The notes under the pieces: generated by a model
What the model was told of the DNA's origin: nothing
What the model saw: the letters and a program-made list of their open reading frames with translations, nothing else
Databases searched by the model: none
From: Aporhodopirellula rubra
Lineage (GTDB): Bacteria > Planctomycetota > Planctomycetia > Pirellulales > Pirellulaceae
Reading direction: 5' to 3'
DNA length: 64,000 bases
NCBI RefSeq assembly: GCF_014192335.1
Contig: NZ_JACHXU010000009.1
Span: 62,001-126,000 of the forward strand
Made by a program: the position numbers and the translations under genes
In this document: positions 28,215 to 37,066 of the stretch, one piece after another
Layout of the letters: the number at the start of each line of letters is the position of its first letter
How positions within the stretch are numbered: position 1 is the stretch's first letter

Positions 28215-28943
28215 ATGGCTGCGTTTTCATCTAACGTTAGCGTGGTTCCCCGCGCGCCGAATATCGCCTCCCATGAGATGGTACTGACTATCCCTGGCTT
28301 CCTTGCCGGCCGCGGCAGCATGGAGCGTGTGGGTGATTCGCTGCGCCAGGCGGGTTTCCGGTGGCGGCACTGGGACTACGCGAGCTTGCGTGGCTCGTTG
28401 ATCGAGCATGCTCACCGGCTCAGTCGCGATCTTCACGAACTGGCGGAATGCACCAAAATTTCACGGATCCACTTCGTCACGCACAGCATGGGCAGCGTCA
28501 TCGCTCGCGCGGCGATTCATGAGTCGCAGTTAGAAACACGCTTCTCACCGAAGTGCGGCCGCATCGTGATGATGGCGCCGCCGAACGCGGGATCGAAACT
28601 GACACGCATTCCGTTAGGGCCATTTGCACCGTGGTTCCCACAACTGCGTGAACTATCGGAATCTCCGGACAGCTACGTACGTCGACTCCCGCCGTTACAA
28701 CTCATGCCGGTGGGCGTGATTGCGGCGGAGCAGGATTTTGTCGTTGCCCCCGAAGCCACGCACTTATCGGGCGAACAAGACCATGCCACGTTGCCGACCA
28801 CGCACCAAGCATTGATTTCGGCTCCCGAAGCGATCGAAATGTCGATTCGCTTTCTACGGTCCGAACGGCTAACGGCGGCCCCGGCAACGATCCGTTTCCC
28901 ACACGTCGCTCAGCGTCGCCCGGTCCATTCAGCAGCGGCATAG
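28215..28943 (+). CDS. Alpha/beta hydrolase, lipase-like
   Basis: Chosen start ATG 28215 (MAAFSSNVSVV) gives 242 residues. An in-frame TTG at 28176 and an ATG at 28278 are alternatives, and no strong ribosome site decides. The fold is shown by VLTIPGFLAG (oxyanion side), FVTHSMGSVIAR with the nucleophile Ser in an HSMGS elbow, APPNAGSK as in bacterial lipases/esterases, an Asp candidate in AAEQDFVV and a His in PTTHQAL. No signal peptide. Substrate unknown, probably an ester or lipid. Its last 34 bases overlap the convergent lipoate-ligase gene. Confidence 0.8.
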   Translation: MAAFSSNVSVVPRAPNIASHEMVLTIPGFLAGRGSMERVGDSLRQAGFRWRHWDYASLRGSLIEHAHRLSRDLHELAECTKISRIHFVTHSMGSVIARAAIHESQLETRFSPKCGRIVMMAPPNAGSKLTRIPLGPFAPWFPQLRELSESPDSYVRRLPPLQLMPVGVIAAEQDFVVAPEATHLSGEQDHATLPTTHQALISAPEAIEMSIRFLRSERLTAAPATIRFPHVAQRRPVHSAAA

Positions 28944-29779
28944 CGTTGCTGACGGATTCGTTTACTCGCGGTCAGTTCACTGTCGGTGAGATCGCCCGAT
29001 TGCCAATCGATCCCCATTGCGGTGCCGACCTTTGCGGCGATGGACGCTTCGATTTCGTGCGGCTCGATCGCGACGGACGACAACTCGTTGATTCCGGGTA
29101 ACGAAGGTGCGTGCCGAGACACGCGAAGCAGCAAACTGCCGTGCTGCAGAACACCGCCGCGAACCCGACGCTGGGCACTGCCGGCGATTTTATATCCGCC
29201 GCAAATCAGATCTTCGTCCGTTCGCCGTTGAAAACAAAGGAACGGTTCATCGCGTTTGGAACGCAGCCCTGTGTTTGAATCCGAAACGGCGTCACGCGAC
29301 AGTTTCTCTGCCGCAGCAGTGGTATCTCGATAGGGCATCGCGGCGACGCCGACATCGGCCAACGATTCGATCACGCACTGATGCACGGTTTGATAAACAC
29401 ATTCGCGTGCACCGGGTCCGGTATCACTGAGCGGCAGCGACAACGAATACGTCAATTCAAAATGATGCAGAATTGCTCCGCCGCCGGTTGAGCGACGAAC
29501 AATGTCCACACGGCCATCGTCAACGATACCACTCAACGTGCCATCTGCTTTGGATGCGACACAACCGGTCGGATCGGACCAAGGCGTGGCATCGTTGAGA
29601 GATTGAAAATACCCCAACGACAACGTGGGTCGGGACCATCCGTAAAACCGCAGCGTCGGAGCAACATCCTTCAGGGCGACCGCTTCGGCGATCGCCTCGT
29701 CGGTTGCCATATTCGCGGCAGCATCGTGCAACGCGAACGGCAACAGCCGGCCACGTGTCGGAGAAGCGGCTTGAGTCAT
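28910..29779 (-). CDS. Lipoate-protein ligase family protein
   Basis: From the ATG at 29779 (MTQAASPTRG), about 290 residues; an ATG 39 bases upstream is possible. BPL/LplA-fold marks are FYGWSRPTLSLGYFQ, RRSTGGGAILHHFELTYS (the RRxSGGGAV loop) and ICGGYKIAGSAQRR with the adenylate-binding Lys. It attaches or transfers lipoate or octanoate to a carrier domain. The neighbour upstream on the same strand is gcvH, whose product is a lipoyl carrier, followed further up by gcvT, so GcvH is the likely partner. Its 3' end overlaps the convergent hydrolase gene by 34 bases. Whether it uses free lipoate (LplA) or octanoyl-ACP/GcvH (LipM/LipL) cannot be told. Confidence 0.85.
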   Translation of the reverse strand: MTQAASPTRGRLLPFALHDAAANMATDEAIAEAVALKDVAPTLRFYGWSRPTLSLGYFQSLNDATPWSDPTGCVASKADGTLSGIVDDGRVDIVRRSTGGGAILHHFELTYSLSLPLSDTGPGARECVYQTVHQCVIESLADVGVAAMPYRDTTAAAEKLSRDAVSDSNTGLRSKRDEPFLCFQRRTDEDLICGGYKIAGSAQRRVRGGVLQHGSLLLRVSRHAPSLPGINELSSVAIEPHEIEASIAAKVGTAMGIDWQSGDLTDSELTASKRIRQQRYAAAEWTGRR

Positions 29780-29889
29780 CGCGTGGCCAACCCACATGCG
29801 TGATGCAACGAATCGCATTGAGAGAGGTCAGGCCGAACGATCACGACGGGGTCATGCCCGTCGTTAGCAAACAGAGTCAGCAACTTGAT

Positions 29890-30282
29890 TTAGCCTGCTT
29901 CCGAACACTGTTTTTCGTACGCGGCGTAATCCATCAACGTGTCGGGCAAATCGCCATCCAGTTTGACTTTAACGATCCAACCAAAATCGTAAGGATCGTC
30001 GTTGAGGCCTTCGAGATTGTCGGGCAAGTCCGAATGAACCTCGACAACTTCACCTGACACGGGACTGTACAGAGGGCTGACCGCTTTGACGGATTCGACT
30101 TCGCCAAACTCGTCACCGACCTTGAGAGTCCGGCCGACTTCGGGAAGGTCCATGTAAACGAGATCGTTCAACGCTTCGATTGCGAATTTCGAAATGCCGA
30201 TGGTTGCGATTCCGTCGTCTTGGGTGACATCGACCCATTCATGAGTTTCGGCGTATCGCAGTTTGGTGGTGTCGCGTGACAT
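29890..30282 (-). CDS. gcvH: Glycine cleavage system H protein
   Basis: 130 residues, normal length. It is the lipoyl carrier that shuttles the aminomethyl group between the P, T and L proteins. Lys66 in VESVKAVSP is the lipoylation site. The sequence starts LRYAETHEWV, contains LGDLVY-like LNDLVYMDLPEVG, and ends with the acidic C-terminal helix. It lies about 100 bases downstream of gcvT and 110 bases upstream of the lipoate-ligase gene, all on the minus strand. Confidence 0.96.
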   Translation of the reverse strand: MSRDTTKLRYAETHEWVDVTQDDGIATIGISKFAIEALNDLVYMDLPEVGRTLKVGDEFGEVESVKAVSPLYSPVSGEVVEVHSDLPDNLEGLNDDPYDFGWIVKVKLDGDLPDTLMDYAAYEKQCSEAG

Positions 30283-30383
30283 GGATTCTCTCTCGAGGGG
30301 AACAAGACAAATAATGAAAGCTCGACGCGCCGGATATTCTACTCCAGAAGAGCGGCAACGTTCAGGCGTCGAAACCGAGCGAC

Positions 30384-31619
30384 CTAAGAAACAGCTCGTC
30401 GATAGAACGGCAATTTAGTCGGCTTCGCGACCGTTGTCCGCCCGCGGATGTCGACCTGGAATTCTGAATCACCGGCATGCTTGGCGTCGACCATTGCCAT
30501 GGCGATCGGCACTCCCAGCGTCGGCGATGGCCCACCACTGGTGATCTCACCGATCTTTTCTCCGTTTTGATCGAGCACACCACAACCTTCACGAGCGGGA
30601 CGTTTCCCTTCGGGAAGCAAACCGATGCGGACGCGAGCGGGACCTTGCTGCTTAATCTGCTGCAACGCTTCGCTGCCGATGAATTGACGGTTGGGCAAAT
30701 TAACAGCGAAGTTCAAACCGGCCGAAATCGGATCGACCGTTTCGTCGAGCTCATGACCATAGAGAGGCATCCCGGCTTCCATTCGCAAGGTATCGCGTGC
30801 ACCGAGCCCGGCGGCGGTGAAGCCTGCGTCACGCCCCGCCAACAGAATGTTTTCCCAAACTCGCGTGGCCTCTTCGGCACGAACGATGAGTTCCAATCCG
30901 TCTTCGCCGGTGTACCCGGTACGGCTGACGATGACGGGTTTCGCGAATTGATCCGTGATCCGAGCCTGATAGTTTTTTAGTCGTGACGGATCGAACGAAA
31001 ACAGTTTTTTACAAACCTCCATCGCCAACGGGCCTTGGACCGCAATCATCGCAGTCAATTCGGTCCGGTCGGACATGGTGACGGTGGGAAAATCCGCGAG
31101 GTGAGGTTCAATCCACTTTAGAATCTTCGCACGGTTGGACGCGTTGACGACCAACAGATGAAACCGGCGTTCCGAAGGCGTCTCGAGATGCGAGACAAGA
31201 ACATCGTCGAGCACTCCGCCTTCGGCGTTGCACACCATCGAGTATCGCACTCCGCCGACGGGCAGATCGGTCACACGACGCGTCAGGATATGGTCCAGGA
31301 ATTCCGCGGCACCATCGCCATCGAATCGCAAACGGCCCATGTGCGAAACATCAAACAGGGCGGCTTTGTTTCGACACGCGTGATGCTCAGCAACAATGCC
31401 TCCGACCGGTTTCGCGACGCCAGTTGACGCTCCGTCAACATCCGCACTGCCGGTGGATTCGGGAGTCGCGTACTGGATCGGCATCTCATAACCCGCGAAG
31501 GGAACCATTTTCCCGCCCATGCGGCGGTGCCATTGGTCGAGCGGAGTCTTTGCGAGACTGTCGGTTACCGCTGGCTCGTGCGATGCGGATGCGGAAGAAT
31601 CGGTCATGGGCGGATTCAT
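30384..31619 (-). CDS. gcvT: Aminomethyltransferase, glycine cleavage T protein
   Basis: I choose the ATG at 31619 (MNPPMTDSS), with a G-rich stretch at the ribosome-site distance. The ATG at 31607 is an alternative, and the longer frame to 31748 looks like leader. About 411 residues. T-protein marks are LDQWHRRMGGKMVPFAGYEMPIQY, FDVSHMG, GGVLDDVLV, RTGYTGEDGLEL, GLGARDTLRMEAGMPLYGHEL and the C-terminal GEITSGGPSPTLG. It transfers the methylene group to tetrahydrofolate. An insertion near residue 50 (TGSADVDGASTGVAKPVGG) is longer than in E. coli GcvT. P and L proteins are not nearby. Confidence 0.95.
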   Translation of the reverse strand: MNPPMTDSSASASHEPAVTDSLAKTPLDQWHRRMGGKMVPFAGYEMPIQYATPESTGSADVDGASTGVAKPVGGIVAEHHACRNKAALFDVSHMGRLRFDGDGAAEFLDHILTRRVTDLPVGGVRYSMVCNAEGGVLDDVLVSHLETPSERRFHLLVVNASNRAKILKWIEPHLADFPTVTMSDRTELTAMIAVQGPLAMEVCKKLFSFDPSRLKNYQARITDQFAKPVIVSRTGYTGEDGLELIVRAEEATRVWENILLAGRDAGFTAAGLGARDTLRMEAGMPLYGHELDETVDPISAGLNFAVNLPNRQFIGSEALQQIKQQGPARVRIGLLPEGKRPAREGCGVLDQNGEKIGEITSGGPSPTLGVPIAMAMVDAKHAGDSEFQVDIRGRTTVAKPTKLPFYRRAVS

Positions 31620-32017
31620 TTGCGCACACCCCGCCCGAAAAAATGCCAACGGGTCGAGGCAGCAAGGAGACGTTCGAGATGAAAAAGATCTGTGCATCAC
31701 CAGTCGGCACACGAATCCAAGATTCGGACTCAGCGGGTGAGCGAGCACGAGTTTACCAAGTCAATACGAGGCAACTACCCCTCGTGCGAATGTTGTTTGT
31801 CGAAAACCGCCTACGTCGATGACAGCGCATAACATGGCTCACTTTGGCCGAGTTATTCCCGTCTCAACAATTGAGACGCGCCAACGATCGCGATTGTTGC
31901 GGCGATGTTGGCAGTCAATGCGAACGCACCTCAGTGCGGCGAGTCATCGGGAACTCAATGAACGACAAAATCCATCCATAGCGTAGAATGTTCCGATCGG
32001 GTTCAATAATTGACACC
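31620..32017. other. Divergent intergenic region gcvT / M41 gene
   Basis: About 400 bases carrying both promoters. I looked for a glycine riboswitch, common upstream of gcvT, and could not recognise its conserved core. A small stem (ACGAGG at 31766-31771, CCTCGT at 31780-31785) is the only structure seen. Confidence 0.4.
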
Positions 32018-32584
32018 ATGACCGATCCCCAATCCGAATCTTCTCCAATCAACGACGGCGATCCGCCTTCCGAAACGGAAGGTACGGAGTCGATCGCCCA
32101 TCGCAACGAGTTGATTTCGACGGCACACCATGAGGCGGGCCATGCCGTGATGGCCGTTTCTCTCGGACGAACCATCCACAAAGTCAGTATCGCGCCAGGC
32201 AAACCGCAATTCGGTGCCGCGAGATTGGGGCATTGCGAAATCAAAAAAGGCGGTTCGAAAGGTTCGCACGACCGACTCGAAGACGACGTGTTGATCTTGT
32301 TGGCCGGCATGGTAGCCGAGGCCCAACTGACCGGACGATATTGCCAACGCGGTGCCGCCCGTGACCTGAAGGACGTCGCAAACTTGCTATGCACCCGTGC
32401 GGCCTCGCCGCGACAACACGAAACGTTACAACGCCGCATGTTGTCAAAAACGGAACATATCCTCAGTGACGCCGCTCACGTCGAAGCGATCAAAACGATT
32501 GCAAACGAATTGCTAACCAAAACAACAATTAGCGGCCGATTGGTTCGACATCATTTCCAACAAGCTCAACAACGAAAACGTTAA
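32018..32584 (+). CDS. Stand-alone FtsH-type M41 zinc peptidase domain protein
   Basis: 188 residues from the ATG at 32018; an ATG at 31988 is also in frame. After a polar acidic leader, residues 36-46 read AHHEAGHAVMA, with zinc ligands His38 and His42 and catalytic Glu39. KVSIAPG and LAGMVAEAQLTG match the M41 peptidase helices. GAARDLKDVANLLC supplies Asp116, placed like the third zinc ligand of FtsH. The AAA+ ATPase and the transmembrane part of FtsH are completely absent, so it is not a truncated ftsH gene in the ordinary sense; the frame is intact and compact. It ends 3 bases before tex, implying co-translation. Confidence 0.8.
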   Translation: MTDPQSESSPINDGDPPSETEGTESIAHRNELISTAHHEAGHAVMAVSLGRTIHKVSIAPGKPQFGAARLGHCEIKKGGSKGSHDRLEDDVLILLAGMVAEAQLTGRYCQRGAARDLKDVANLLCTRAASPRQHETLQRRMLSKTEHILSDAAHVEAIKTIANELLTKTTISGRLVRHHFQQAQQRKR

Positions 32585-32587
32585 ATT

Positions 32588-34750
32588 ATGGCTACCCCTA
32601 ACGCCACTGATCCCCAGATCATTGACGCCATCTCGCGCGAGTTGAACTTACCCGTCAAGCAAGTGACCGCTGTGGTGGAACTACTCGCGGCAGGCAACAC
32701 AATTCCGTTTATCGCTCGCTATCGTAAAGAGGTGACCGGCGGCCTTGACGAGATCGCGTTGCGTGCGATCGAAGACGGATTGGAAAAAGCGACCGCCCTC
32801 GCGGCACGAAAAGCAACTGTGCTGAAAACGATCGAGGAACAGGGCCTACTGACCGACCTATTGCGACGACAGATTGAAGCCTGCACGGATCTTCGATCAC
32901 TCGAAGCGATCTACTTACCTTACAAACCCAAACGCCGCACCCGCGCGACGATCGCTCGCGAACGCGGCCTGCAACCGCTCGCCGATGTGCTGCTGAGTCA
33001 ATCCAAACTCGATCGATCAAAGCAAGCGATTCTCGAATCCTTTGTCAACAAAGAACTCGACGTTCCCGATACCGAAACCGCGATTGCGGGCGCCATCGAT
33101 ATCATCGCCGAACAATGGAGCGAGGACGCGGAGGTGCGTCAGTGGATGGTGGAGAAAGGTTCCAAGTTCGGACAAATCACGTCCCAGGTGAAACGAGGCA
33201 AGAAAGACGAAGCGGCCAAGTTCGAACAGTACATGGACCGTCAAGAATCCGCGGCACGAATCCCCGGACACCGATTGCTCGCGATGTTGCGCGGCGAATC
33301 CGAAGGCGTACTTAAAGTGGGCCTCGCAATGGAAGAGGACCGAGCGATCTCGCACGTGAAGTCCAGGTTCATCAAGAACCCTTCGTTCGAATTCAATCGC
33401 GAACTGCATACCGCGGCAGAAGAGTGTTTCAATCGACTGCTCCAACCGGCAACTCAATCAACGGTACTGCAGATGTTGAAAGAACGGGCCGACGAAGAAG
33501 CGATCAGCGTGTTCGGTAAAAACCTGCACGAATTGTTGATGGCGGCACCGGCAGGCCCGCGAACGACGATCGGGATCGACCCAGGTTTCCGAACCGGATG
33601 CAAAGTCGCGGTGGTCGACGGAACGGGCAAATTCCTAGCCAACACTACAATTTACCCGACGCCGCCCAAGAGTGATGTCGCGGGAGCGGGGAAGAGTTTG
33701 TTGGCGTTGATCAAAAAACACAACGTCGAACTGATTGCGATTGGGAACGGCACCGCGTCGAGGGAGACCGATTCCTTCGTCGGGGAGTTGATCGCGGAAC
33801 ACAAACTCGACGTGACCAAGGTCATGGTCAGTGAGTCGGGAGCCTCGATCTACTCGGCCAGCGAATTGGGGGGCAAGGAATTCCCGGATCTCGACATCAC
33901 GGTTCGCGGCGCCATCAGTATCGCTCGTCGCCTGCAAGATCCGCTCGCCGAATTAGTCAAAACCGACCCAAAGTCAATTGGCGTTGGACAGTACCAGCAC
34001 GACGTCAACCAGACGCAACTACGCAAGTGCCTCGATCGCACTGTGGAATCGTGTGTCAACCGGGTCGGAGTCGACCTAAACATGGCGAGTGTCCCCTTAC
34101 TGGCACACGTCGCTGGCATCGGCCCGAAGCTCGCCGAGAACATTGTGCTCTACCGAGACGCCAACGGACGTTTCGAAAGCCGCATGGAACTGACGAAAGT
34201 TCCCAAGCTCGGCAAGAAAGCGTTTGAGCAAGCCGCAGGGTTCCTGAGGATCCGAGGCGGCAAAGAACCGCTGGACAACTCCGCCGTCCACCCCGAAAGC
34301 TACTCTGTTGTCGGCCGCATGGCGAAAGAATTGAAAGCGGATGCGAAAACGTTGGTCGGCAATTCGACCCTGAGTCAGAAACTAAAACCGGAACAGTTCG
34401 TCGACAGCCGCTTCGGTCTGCCGACGGTCCAGGACATCATTGCCGAACTCGCCAAACCGGGACGCGACCCGCGTAGCGAATTCAAGGTCGCGCAATTTGA
34501 TTCTTCGGTCAACTCGATGGAAGACCTCGCCATCGGCATGGTGCTCGAAGGCGTGATCACGAACGTCACACACTTCGGCGCGTTCATCGATCTCGGCGTT
34601 CACCAAGATGGCCTGATTCACATCTCACAATTGGCCAACACCTTCGTCAGCGATCCGAATGAAATTGTTTCAGTTGGCGATGTGGTGAAAGTGAAAGTGC
34701 TCGAAGTGGATCTGGACCGGAAACGGATCGCGGTGACGCGAAAGTTCTGA
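32588..34750 (+). CDS. tex: Tex-family transcription accessory / S1 RNA-binding protein
   Basis: 720 residues. Domains in order: the N-terminal helical Tex domain (LNLPVKQVTAVVELLAAGNTIPFIARYRKEVTGGLDE), a central RNase H-like YqgF domain (TTIGIDPGFRTGCKVAVVDGTG), a helix-hairpin-helix pair (VPLLAHVAGIGPKLAENIVLYR), and a C-terminal S1 domain (GMVLEGVITNVTHFGAFIDLG). It binds nucleic acid and is linked to transcription in other bacteria. Length is slightly below E. coli YhgF (773). It follows the M41 gene with a three-base gap. Confidence 0.95.
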   Translation: MATPNATDPQIIDAISRELNLPVKQVTAVVELLAAGNTIPFIARYRKEVTGGLDEIALRAIEDGLEKATALAARKATVLKTIEEQGLLTDLLRRQIEACTDLRSLEAIYLPYKPKRRTRATIARERGLQPLADVLLSQSKLDRSKQAILESFVNKELDVPDTETAIAGAIDIIAEQWSEDAEVRQWMVEKGSKFGQITSQVKRGKKDEAAKFEQYMDRQESAARIPGHRLLAMLRGESEGVLKVGLAMEEDRAISHVKSRFIKNPSFEFNRELHTAAEECFNRLLQPATQSTVLQMLKERADEEAISVFGKNLHELLMAAPAGPRTTIGIDPGFRTGCKVAVVDGTGKFLANTTIYPTPPKSDVAGAGKSLLALIKKHNVELIAIGNGTASRETDSFVGELIAEHKLDVTKVMVSESGASIYSASELGGKEFPDLDITVRGAISIARRLQDPLAELVKTDPKSIGVGQYQHDVNQTQLRKCLDRTVESCVNRVGVDLNMASVPLLAHVAGIGPKLAENIVLYRDANGRFESRMELTKVPKLGKKAFEQAAGFLRIRGGKEPLDNSAVHPESYSVVGRMAKELKADAKTLVGNSTLSQKLKPEQFVDSRFGLPTVQDIIAELAKPGRDPRSEFKVAQFDSSVNSMEDLAIGMVLEGVITNVTHFGAFIDLGVHQDGLIHISQLANTFVSDPNEIVSVGDVVKVKVLEVDLDRKRIAVTRKF

Positions 34751-34835
34751 CGCGTGAGTGTTTCGCCGAACCAAAACGTTGAGCCACTCAAATCGGCCCG
34801 TTCGAGCCTGAACACTCGATGACACGGCATCATCT

Positions 34836-35645
34836 TTAAGAACGCAATGCTTTTGCGAGCGGGCAAAACTGCATCGCGTTTGCCGCACCGCTGCGATACT
34901 TCTCGAGCAGTTTGCGTGACTGCGCGGCGAGTTGCCGGCGGACCTCGCGTCGTTCACCTTTCACGCGAGCGATCGCCATGTTGTCGTAGGCGGTTGTTTG
35001 GTGCCGCATCCACGCGATCACTGCAGATTCGGCGCGACGTTCAATCGGAATGCGCTGAGTTCTCGCGACTGTGCCACTGCCCACGGGCGTTGCATGCTCG
35101 GTGACTGCGGACGCTAACCGTTTTCCGATCGCTGCGTAGTCGGAATGAAAATTCAAGAATGCGACCACGGCCGCGTGGAAGTCTTCCACATACTCTTCCT
35201 GCTTTTCCTCGCGTCGCACCTTCGCGGCGGCTTTTGCTTTCGCGTACTGCGGGGTACTGCGAGTCGACTCCATTGCCTCTTTCGCGGAGTGGATTTGCGC
35301 GGCATCCGCCCACAAGCCTTTGGAAAACTCGCGGCGTCCTTTCCGCTCCTTCATGGTCCACGTCGGACCGGCGGCCTTCACTCGTCGTGTCACCCCTGCG
35401 TCACCAGGCGGCAACAGCGACCAAGCATCCGGAACAGCGACGACATCACCCGACGGCAAACACACGGTGCGGTCGCTTGGCCCTGGACCAACGACGAGTG
35501 TTTGCTGCGGCAGCGGCAGATTGGGATCCGGGTCGGGATGCTTTGTCGCACCGGGACGTTTTGCCTGGCCGGACCGTTTTGCAGGATTGGGTCGTTTTGC
35601 CGAGTTGGGGCGGGCTGGTTGCGCAGACGTTTTTTTTCTTGGCAT
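34836..35645 (-). CDS. DUF2293 domain protein with lysine/proline-rich N-terminal repeats
   Basis: From the ATG at 35645 (MPRKKTSAQPARP), 269 residues; a start 63 bases upstream is possible. Residues about 8-40 are a degenerate repeat of the type xxAKRP (NSAKRPNPAKRSGQAKRPG), strongly basic. A central part (VCLPSGDVVAVPDAWSLLPPGDAG) is followed by a charged coiled region. The C-terminal AVIAWMRHQTTAYDNMAIARVKGERREVRRQLA is the DUF2293 signature. Function unknown; the basic tail could bind nucleic acid. It is convergent with tex, 85 bases apart. Confidence 0.75.
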   Translation of the reverse strand: MPRKKTSAQPARPNSAKRPNPAKRSGQAKRPGATKHPDPDPNLPLPQQTLVVGPGPSDRTVCLPSGDVVAVPDAWSLLPPGDAGVTRRVKAAGPTWTMKERKGRREFSKGLWADAAQIHSAKEAMESTRSTPQYAKAKAAAKVRREEKQEEYVEDFHAAVVAFLNFHSDYAAIGKRLASAVTEHATPVGSGTVARTQRIPIERRAESAVIAWMRHQTTAYDNMAIARVKGERREVRRQLAAQSRKLLEKYRSGAANAMQFCPLAKALRS

Positions 35646-35962
35646 CGTTTCTATATTTGAGCCCGTGGTTTCAGCGCGAGAGCAATGCGTTGATTGCGAT
35701 CGACACATTACGCGATCAGCGTTGATGACAAAACCGTTTTCATCTGTTAGCTGGGAGACTCGCGCGAAACGAGGGTTTAGACAGACCGCAGGTTGAGAGA
35801 TGCAGCGAACCGGGAATACAGTTATGCCCTAACGTACCGTGATCTCCGCACGCGGCAGCGGCCACTCCTCCGAAAAGGAGGACCGATTCATTCCCGCAGA
35901 CGCAACGATCGCCTACGCGATCCGCTGCGAAACTGGACCGTAACGATCGATCGCAAGATAGA
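35646..35962. other. Intergenic stretch upstream of the DUF2293 gene
   Basis: About 320 bases between the DUF2293 start and the end of the dehydrogenase gene on the same strand. It would hold the DUF2293 promoter and the end of the lpx-cluster transcript. I see no gene and no clear hairpin. Confidence 0.4.
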
Positions 35963-37066
35963 CTACGCAGCGCGACGTGTGGCGCGGTCTTGTTCGATAC
36001 GGCGACGAGGAATGGCATTGGCCCCGACTTCGTCTTGGTTTGGGAACGCGTACCAGGCACGTTGATCGATCGCTTGTAGAATCGATTCCGCAACGGCGAC
36101 GGCACGTGCACCGGCGGATCCGTCGACAACGGGCACGCCACCACACTGAACACTGATAACAAAATCGTGCAGCTCGTCGAGGATCGCGTTTCGCGGCTCG
36201 AGTTCACGAACTTCGCATTGCAGGTGCTCTGCGAAAAGCGTGTCGGCATACTTCAACGGGTTGTCGGTATCGGTACCGAGGTCGAACTCGCGTCTGGTCA
36301 ACGAATCGCTCGCACGAACGGTAGCCAAAGCGGGTTTACCGAAATCGATTTGAGCAAAACCCGCAGGACTGTAGAGAACCATATCTCGCGCCGGCAGCGG
36401 GCTCACTCGAGAAGCTTTAAGGTTGGCGACCAACCCGCACTCGAATTCCAAACGAGCTTCAGCGATATCTTCATGATTCGAAACGACCGATATGCCGCTC
36501 GCGGCGATCGACCGGACGGGAGCACTCGTCAGGGACAGAACCAAATCCAGATCATGAATCATCAAATCCATCACGACACCGACATCGAGGCAACGCCCCG
36601 GAAATCGCGATGCCCGAGTGGCTTCGACGTATTTTACGTCCACACCGAATTCTTCCAACGCGGTGAACGCGGGGTTGAATCGTTCGACGTGCCCAACTTG
36701 CAGGACGAGGCCGCGAGTTGAGGCCTGCAACGCCAACCGGCGCGCATCGTCGGATTCGTGGGTGAGAGGTTTTTCAACAAAGAGGTGCTTACCGGCTTTG
36801 ATGAGAGCCGTCGCGATGTCAGCATGACACTGCGTTGGCGCCGCAATCACGGCGGCGTCGAAGGAGTCGATCGCGTCACGATAGTTTGCGTGAGCGGCAA
36901 CCGGCGAGTCGTCCGAATGATGCGTTGCGGCGATCGCTTCGGCCGCCTGCAGATCCGGATCGCAGACCGCGGTCAACGTAGCGCCGTCGACCTGGGTGAG
37001 TAATTTTGCGTGGATTCGTCCGAGATGTCCGCCGCCGATAACGGCGACGCGTAGTTCACGGCTCAT
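35963..37066 (-). CDS. Gfo/Idh/MocA-family oxidoreductase coupled to lpxA
   Basis: 367 residues starting at the ATG at 37066, whose first bases overlap the lpxA stop (ATGA), so the two are translationally coupled. The N-terminal Rossmann domain starts LRVAVIGGGHLGRIHAKLL, and HLFVEKPLTHESDDARRL is the EKP motif. The C-terminal Gfo/Idh domain includes ASRFPGRCLDVGVVMDLMIHDLDLVLSL with the HD pair. The family oxidises or reduces sugar carbons with NAD(P). Coupling to lpxA suggests a nucleotide-sugar role. GnnA, which oxidises the 3-position of UDP-GlcNAc for 2,3-diamino lipid A, belongs to this family, but no GnnB aminotransferase is adjacent here. Confidence 0.85.
   Translation of the reverse strand: MSRELRVAVIGGGHLGRIHAKLLTQVDGATLTAVCDPDLQAAEAIAATHHSDDSPVAAHANYRDAIDSFDAAVIAAPTQCHADIATALIKAGKHLFVEKPLTHESDDARRLALQASTRGLVLQVGHVERFNPAFTALEEFGVDVKYVEATRASRFPGRCLDVGVVMDLMIHDLDLVLSLTSAPVRSIAASGISVVSNHEDIAEARLEFECGLVANLKASRVSPLPARDMVLYSPAGFAQIDFGKPALATVRASDSLTRREFDLGTDTDNPLKYADTLFAEHLQCEVRELEPRNAILDELHDFVISVQCGGVPVVDGSAGARAVAVAESILQAIDQRAWYAFPNQDEVGANAIPRRRIEQDRATRRAA

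Noticed and set aside
31620-31990. Glycine riboswitch upstream of gcvT
   Set aside because: I could not find the conserved aptamer core; only a weak six-pair stem is present.
34755-34817. Inverted repeat GAGTGTT...AACACTC between tex and the DUF2293 gene as terminator
   Set aside because: Arms of seven bases separated by about 50 bases are too weak to call.
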